From positions 1 through 9,552 of the forward strand of contig SMVT01000104.1 of assembly GCA_004357365.1 (NCBI GenBank): DNA of 9,552 bases, in the 5' to 3' direction. The notes under the pieces are model-generated. The model was not told the origin of the DNA. It made no database searches and saw only the letters and a list, made by a program, of their open reading frames with translations. Shown piece after piece: positions 6,562 through 9,552 of the stretch (position 1 is its first letter; each line of letters opens with the position of its first letter). Source of the DNA: Nitrospina sp. GTDB taxonomy: Bacteria > Nitrospinota > Nitrospinia > Nitrospinales > Nitrospinaceae. A program made the translations under genes and the position numbers.

Positions 6562-6676
6562 TAAAGCCTCGGAGCAAAGTATATTTGAGCCTTAACGTGC
6601 AAAGGGGCGGCCTGTAATAAAACACGCTTATTATACTCTTGGCAGGTTTCAGGAGGAGGGGAAAAAGGGGGAACAT
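6562..6676. promoter_or_regulatory. Divergent promoter region between antiporter and amt
   Basis: This 115-bp gap must drive both genes. On the plus strand TATACT (6632-6637) is a candidate -10 for amt. On the minus strand TATAAT (6630-6635) overlaps it, and TATACT (6578-6583) lies closer to the antiporter start. None has a good -35 at 16-18 nt. No sigma-54 TGGCAC-N5-TTGCW match is present, although nitrogen genes often use one. The overlapping -10 elements suggest, but do not show, mutually exclusive transcription. Confidence 0.3.
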
Positions 6677-7909
6677 ATGGAAAAGGATATCCTCGCTCTG
6701 GAACAGAGTGGCGATGTATTGTTCTTGATGTTAGGCGCCGCCATGGTATTCGCCATGCATGGCGGTTTCGCTTTTCTGGAAGTCGGCACGGTACGCAAGA
6801 AAAACCAGGTCAACGCCCTGGTAAAAATTATGGTCGACTTTGCCATCAGCACCATTATCTATTTCAGCATCGGCTATGCAGTGGCTTACGGAATTTATTT
6901 TTACCAGTCCGCCGGGACACTGGTTGCTGACAAACAGGGCTACGAGCTGGTTCATTTCTTTTTTCTGCTGACCTTCGCCGCGGCGGTACCGGCCATCATT
7001 TCAGGCGGCATTGCGGAGCGCGCCAAATTCTGGACGCAGGGAGTGGCCGCCGCTATTTTCGTGGGAGTGGTTTATTCCTTTTTCGAGGGCATGGTCTGGG
7101 GGCAGATCACTTTTCTGGGGCAGGAAGATTCCTGGCTGGCCAAGCTGACCGGCGCGCCCTTTCACGATTTCGCCGGATCGGTGGTCGTGCATTCCATGGG
7201 CGGATGGCTGGCTTTGGTGGGCGCCTGGGTGCTGGGTCCGCGCATTGGGCGTTGGGATTCACAGGGAAAAAGCCGGCCGATCCCGGCCAGCAGCATTCCT
7301 TTTATGGCGTTGGGGGCGTGGATGCTGTGCATCGGCTGGTTCGGATTTAATGTCATGTCCGCCGCCACCCTCAAAGGCATCTCCGGTCTGGTGGCGATGA
7401 ATTCGCTGTTCGCCATGGCCGGCGGCATTCTGTTCGCCCTGGTGGTTTCCAAAAACGATCCCGGTTTTATCCACAACGGAGCCCTGGCGGGACTGGTGGC
7501 GATCTGCGCCGGGTCGGACCAGGTGCATCCCATCGGCGCGTTCTTGATCGGCGGCGTGGCGGGTGTCATCTTCGTTTACGGGTTTACCTGGGAGCAGGAG
7601 AAGTTGAAGGTCGATGACGTGCTCGGCGTCTGGCCCCTGCACGGACTTGCCGGAACCTGGGGCGGCATCGCCTGCGGCATCTTCGGGCTCAAAGCCTTTG
7701 GCGGGGTGGGCGACGTCACCTTTATGGCACAGTTGATCGGCTCGCTGGCCGCGGTGGCGGTGGCGCTTGTGGCCGGGTTCGTGGTCTATAAAACGCTGGA
7801 CCGTCTGTTCGGCATCCGCCTGGAAAAGGACGACGAGTTGCGGGGTTCGGACCTCGCGGTGCACAACATCGAATCCAATCCGGAAGAGGCCACCTCCCGG
7901 TATCAGTAG
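6677..7909 (+). CDS. amt: Ammonium transporter, Amt family
   Basis: 410 residues, the usual length, nearly all hydrophobic helices (about 11 expected). Amt proteins are trimeric inner-membrane channels that take up ammonium and pass ammonia and a proton separately. The Amt signature is present: HDFAGSVVVHSMGG (163-176) with the conserved Asp164 and first pore histidine His172. The second pore histidine is His322 in GVWPLHGLAGTWGG (317-330). WFGFN (221-225) carries the probable gating Phe, and TFAAAVPAIISGGIAERAKF (99-118) is typical. The C-terminal cytoplasmic tail reads ELRGSDLAVHNIES instead of the usual EREGLDxxEHGE, so PII (GlnK)-type control may differ; no glnK is adjacent. There is no long N-terminal signal peptide. 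The ATG at 6677 has AGGGGG (6666-6671) 5 nt upstream, with another AGGAGG at 6651-6656. The gene converges on the pentapeptide-repeat gene. Confidence 0.95.
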   Translation: MEKDILALEQSGDVLFLMLGAAMVFAMHGGFAFLEVGTVRKKNQVNALVKIMVDFAISTIIYFSIGYAVAYGIYFYQSAGTLVADKQGYELVHFFFLLTFAAAVPAIISGGIAERAKFWTQGVAAAIFVGVVYSFFEGMVWGQITFLGQEDSWLAKLTGAPFHDFAGSVVVHSMGGWLALVGAWVLGPRIGRWDSQGKSRPIPASSIPFMALGAWMLCIGWFGFNVMSAATLKGISGLVAMNSLFAMAGGILFALVVSKNDPGFIHNGALAGLVAICAGSDQVHPIGAFLIGGVAGVIFVYGFTWEQEKLKVDDVLGVWPLHGLAGTWGGIACGIFGLKAFGGVGDVTFMAQLIGSLAAVAVALVAGFVVYKTLDRLFGIRLEKDDELRGSDLAVHNIESNPEEATSRYQ

Positions 7910-7958
7910 TCCCGACGCAACCCCACGCTCCCCGGTGGGAAAAACCGTGGCCGCCTGT

Positions 7959-8828
7959 TCATTCTCCCTGGGCGGTTTCGGTGCATTCGAATTCCGTTTC
8001 CGAGGTCCAGTGGACCGCAAGATAGTCCGGCAATTTGGTTTTGCGGTCGATGCGCGCGGTCATTAAATTGGCGCAGGAGAGATTGGTGACCAATGACAGG
8101 TCCGCTCCCGTCAGGTTTGCCCCCTCAAGAATCGATTCGGCGAAGTCGGATCCCCGTATGCTGGCCCCGGTCAGATCGGCGCCGGTCAAATCGGCGCCCT
8201 TGAAAAACACCCGCGTCAGAATCGCATCGGTAAAATTCGTTCCCCTGAGATTGGCCTCCCTGAAATCGCACCCGCTCATGTTGCATCGGCTGACGTCAGT
8301 GTTTGCGAGTGCGGCTCCCGCGAAATTGGCTTTGCTGAGATGCGACTTGGGAATACGCGCGCCGGACAGGTCGGCCCGCTTCAGCTCCGCTCCCCGCAGA
8401 TCGCATTTGCTGAGGTTCACATTGCGGAAATCGCTCCCGTTCAATCGGGCCTGGTTGAGCTCCGCCCGGCGGAGATTGGAATCGCGGAAGTCGGCCTTGA
8501 GCACCACCGCCTGGGTGAACCAGGAACTGCTGAGATCGGTCTGACTCAGATTCGCCCCGCTCAGGTTGGTCTTGGTGAAATTGGCGCGGATCAGCCGGGC
8601 GGCGTGAAAGTTGGCCCCGACCAGAAAACTTCCGGTAAAATCCGCCCCGTTCAAACCCGCCTGTTCGAAATTCGCCTTTTTGAGATTGGATTTCTGGAAC
8701 TCCGCTTCCTTCAGGGATCCATGGCTCAGATCGATTCCCTCCAGATCGGTCCGGCTCAGTTGAGCTTTTTCGAGCCGGTCTTTTTGAGACTCGATTTTCT
8801 GTTTGTCCAGTTTCCTGAGTTGCGCCAT
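7959..8828 (-). CDS. Pentapeptide-repeat protein, long uninterrupted array
   Basis: 289 residues from the ATG at 8826-8828, which has AAGG (8834-8837, minus strand) 5 nt upstream. An upstream in-frame TTG at 8850-8852 has no ribosome binding site and was not chosen. After a charged helical N-terminus (1-21), residues 22-246 can be read as 45 consecutive pentapeptides of the A(D/N)LxG type with no break in phase; a one-residue insertion (Val247) follows, then about two to three more units and a short C-terminal cap containing KLPDYLAVHW. The family folds as a right-handed quadrilateral beta-helix, here roughly 11 turns. There is no signal peptide or membrane helix. The repeat zone has about 27 Lys/Arg and 25 Asp/Glu by my count, so it is near neutral, unlike acidic DNA-mimic members such as MfpA. 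The function is unknown; a protein-binding scaffold is a guess. Confidence 0.9.
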   Translation of the reverse strand: MAQLRKLDKQKIESQKDRLEKAQLSRTDLEGIDLSHGSLKEAEFQKSNLKKANFEQAGLNGADFTGSFLVGANFHAARLIRANFTKTNLSGANLSQTDLSSSWFTQAVVLKADFRDSNLRRAELNQARLNGSDFRNVNLSKCDLRGAELKRADLSGARIPKSHLSKANFAGAALANTDVSRCNMSGCDFREANLRGTNFTDAILTRVFFKGADLTGADLTGASIRGSDFAESILEGANLTGADLSLVTNLSCANLMTARIDRKTKLPDYLAVHWTSETEFECTETAQGE

Positions 8829-8880
8829 GAGGACCTTCCCGGTTCTTTCCAATCACTGATTTGAATTTCTGTGGAGCGCC

Positions 8881-8910
8881 ATTGTACGGAGAATGCTTCG
8901 TCCAAGTAAA
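8881..8910 (-). promoter_or_regulatory. Candidate sigma-70-type promoter of the pentapeptide-repeat gene
   Basis: On the minus strand TTTACT (8905-8910, four of six) and TACAAT (8881-8886, five of six) are 18 nt apart. The predicted start near 8874 leaves a leader of about 46 nt before the ATG at 8828. It lies downstream of the tRNA terminator, so the gene needs its own promoter, which supports this call. Confidence 0.45.
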
Positions 8911-8964
8911 GGAGAATCGGGACGCAAGATCGCCGGTAACAGGATGGCGGTTCATGAGGGAAAC

Positions 8965-9002
8965 AAAAAAGAAGAGGAGTTGCGGGGGGGCCACAACTCC
9001 TC
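8965..9002 (-). terminator. Intrinsic terminator after tRNA-Leu
   Basis: On the minus strand GAGGAGTTG (8994-9002) pairs perfectly with CAACTCCTC (8974-8982) across an 11-nt C-rich loop, and the stem is followed directly by TTCTTTTTT (8965-8973). It begins 10 nt after the tRNA CCA end and would separate the tRNA transcript from the pentapeptide-repeat gene. Confidence 0.9.
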
Positions 9003-9012
9003 CTAAAACTAT

Positions 9013-9099
9013 TGGTGCCGAAGGCGAGAATCGAACTCGCACGGGGTCGCCCCCACCGGATTTTGAGTCCGGCGCGTCTACCAATTCCACCACTTCGGC
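9013..9099 (-). tRNA. tRNA-Leu (anticodon CAA)
   Basis: The 87-nt minus-strand sequence folds as a class II tRNA. The acceptor stem is GCCGAAG paired with CTTCGGC, followed by discriminator A and an encoded CCA (9013-9015). The D-loop contains TTGGTAGA. The anticodon stem CCGGA/TCCGG encloses the loop CTCAAAA, giving anticodon CAA, which reads the leucine codon UUG. The long variable arm GGGG-CGA-CCCC is typical of tRNA-Leu. The T-arm is GCGAG-TTCGATT-CTCGC. A strong terminator follows. Confidence 0.97.
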
Positions 9100-9115
9100 A
9101 GGATGCCGCAAAAAG

Positions 9116-9144
9116 CTATCACACCCGGATCAAAAGGACAACAA
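9116..9144 (-). promoter_or_regulatory. Weak candidate promoter for tRNA-Leu
   Basis: On the minus strand TTGTTG (9139-9144) is followed after 17 nt by TGATAG (9116-9121). The -35 is fair and the -10 poor. The position would give a leader of about 8-10 nt before the tRNA 5' end at 9099. Co-transcription from the upstream TPR gene, which ends 65 bp away, is an alternative. Confidence 0.25.
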
Positions 9145-9164
9145 GGAAAGGTTCGCGGTGGGGT

Positions 9165-9552
9165 TTAATGGAAATCGTCGGGCGCGGGCGCCGCCGCCGA
9201 TTCCTGTTGTTTCTGAAAACGGCGCGCCGCAACCAATAGTTGGTGGGCATTGTCATCCTTCGGATGGATTTCCAACAGGCGGTTGAGGTAGGTGATCGTC
9301 TGATCGTATTGCTTGAACAGCATGCTGGAGCTGATCAGATTGTTCAGCGCATCGACATAGCGCGGATCCAGTTGATACGCTTTCTGGAACGAGGCGTCCG
9401 CGAAAAAATACGATTTCAGATCCCAGAACACCAGTCCCATTTCGTTATGCGCCACCGGCTGATCCGGGTTGATCTGGAGGGTGCTGCGGTAATGGTTCAG
9501 GGCGTTCTGCAGACGGCGGGATTGATGATAGGCCCGCGCCAGGGTCAATTGC
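9165..9552 (-). CDS. TPR-repeat protein, C-terminal part (runs off right edge)
   Basis: About 129 codons are visible, open to the right edge; the in-frame TTG at 9546-9548 is an internal Leu codon rather than a likely start. At least three tetratricopeptide units can be read: LARAYHQSRRLQNALNHYRS with QINPD, MGLVFWDLKSYFFADASFQK with QLDPR, and LISSSMLFKQYDQTITYLNR with EIHPKD. The spacing of about 34 residues and the closing [LI]xP of each unit are typical. TPRs form helical-hairpin arrays that bind other proteins. The C-terminus is a short Gln/Ala/Pro tail. The partner and the N-terminal domain are outside the window, so the function cannot be assigned. The tRNA-Leu lies 65 bp downstream on the same strand. 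Confidence 0.85.
   Translation of the reverse strand, partial: QLTLARAYHQSRRLQNALNHYRSTLQINPDQPVAHNEMGLVFWDLKSYFFADASFQKAYQLDPRYVDALNNLISSSMLFKQYDQTITYLNRLLEIHPKDDNAHQLLVAARRFQKQQESAAAPAPDDFH

Noticed and set aside
6640..6660. Sigma-54-like TGGCAG upstream of amt
   Set aside because: The downstream TTGCW half is missing at the required spacing (AGGAG is found instead).
7921..7975. Possible bidirectional terminator between amt and the pentapeptide gene
   Set aside because: CCCAC/GTGGG and GCCGCC/GGGCGG stems are short with long loops, and no proper U-run follows on either strand.
8035..8544. 169-residue plus-strand open frame with periodic SAP/RSA motifs
   Set aside because: The periodicity is the antisense image of the pentapeptide repeat codons; the real gene is on the minus strand.
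8296..9111. 271-residue minus-strand open frame covering the tRNA and part of the pentapeptide gene
   Set aside because: Its first residues (VVELVDAPDSKSGG...RVRFSPSAP) are the well-known spurious translation of a tRNA-Leu, and the rest is the pentapeptide gene in a wrong frame.

Overview
The window looks like a stretch of bacterial chromosome from a flagellated Gram-negative organism with a moderately GC-rich genome. Three observations support this: a flagellar rod/hook gene cluster under an apparent sigma-54 promoter, a CPA2-type K+/H+ antiporter, and good AGGAG-type ribosome binding sites at several genes. The mix recalls Nitrospinota, Nitrospirota or delta-proteobacterial lineages, but no taxonomic marker here (16S rRNA, ribosomal protein) proves that.

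Region 1 (1-2704, minus strand) is a flagellar hook operon read right to left: sigma-54 -24/-12 promoter (2689-2704), fliK (hook-length control), flgD (hook cap/scaffold) and the first 66 codons of flgE (hook protein), which runs off the left edge. Gaps are short and flgD and flgE carry strong Shine-Dalgarno sites, so the three genes are probably co-transcribed. Together they build the hook: FlgD caps the growing hook, FlgE polymerises and FliK measures length.

Region 2 (2705-3108) has no credible gene. It is a cluster of structured, repeat-like elements: a compound hairpin, a 17-bp-arm inverted repeat, a GC hairpin followed by a T-run, a four-copy heptamer and a small hairpin.

Region 3 (3109-4513) holds two divergent small genes: a minus-strand protein with two zf-TFIIB-like zinc ribbons and a plus-strand 212-residue protein with two predicted membrane helices and a Lys/Ala-rich tail that I cannot assign. 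Several sigma-70-like elements lie between them.

Region 4 (4549-7909) is a divergent pair: a KefB-like cation:proton antiporter with a C-terminal RCK module (minus) and an Amt-family ammonium channel (plus). Both concern membrane movement of similar-sized monovalent cations, but a functional link is only inferred.

Region 5 (7959-9552, minus strand) holds a pentapeptide-repeat protein with 45 in-phase pentapeptides, a tRNA-Leu(CAA) with encoded CCA followed by a strong intrinsic terminator, and the C-terminal part of a TPR protein that runs off the right edge.

I saw no CRISPR array, transposase, integrase, rRNA or recognisable defence or biosynthetic system. Most of the window is conserved housekeeping content. 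The items most worth a second look are the sigma-54 promoter, the intergenic repeat cluster, the altered nucleotide-binding loop of the antiporter and the unassigned membrane protein.
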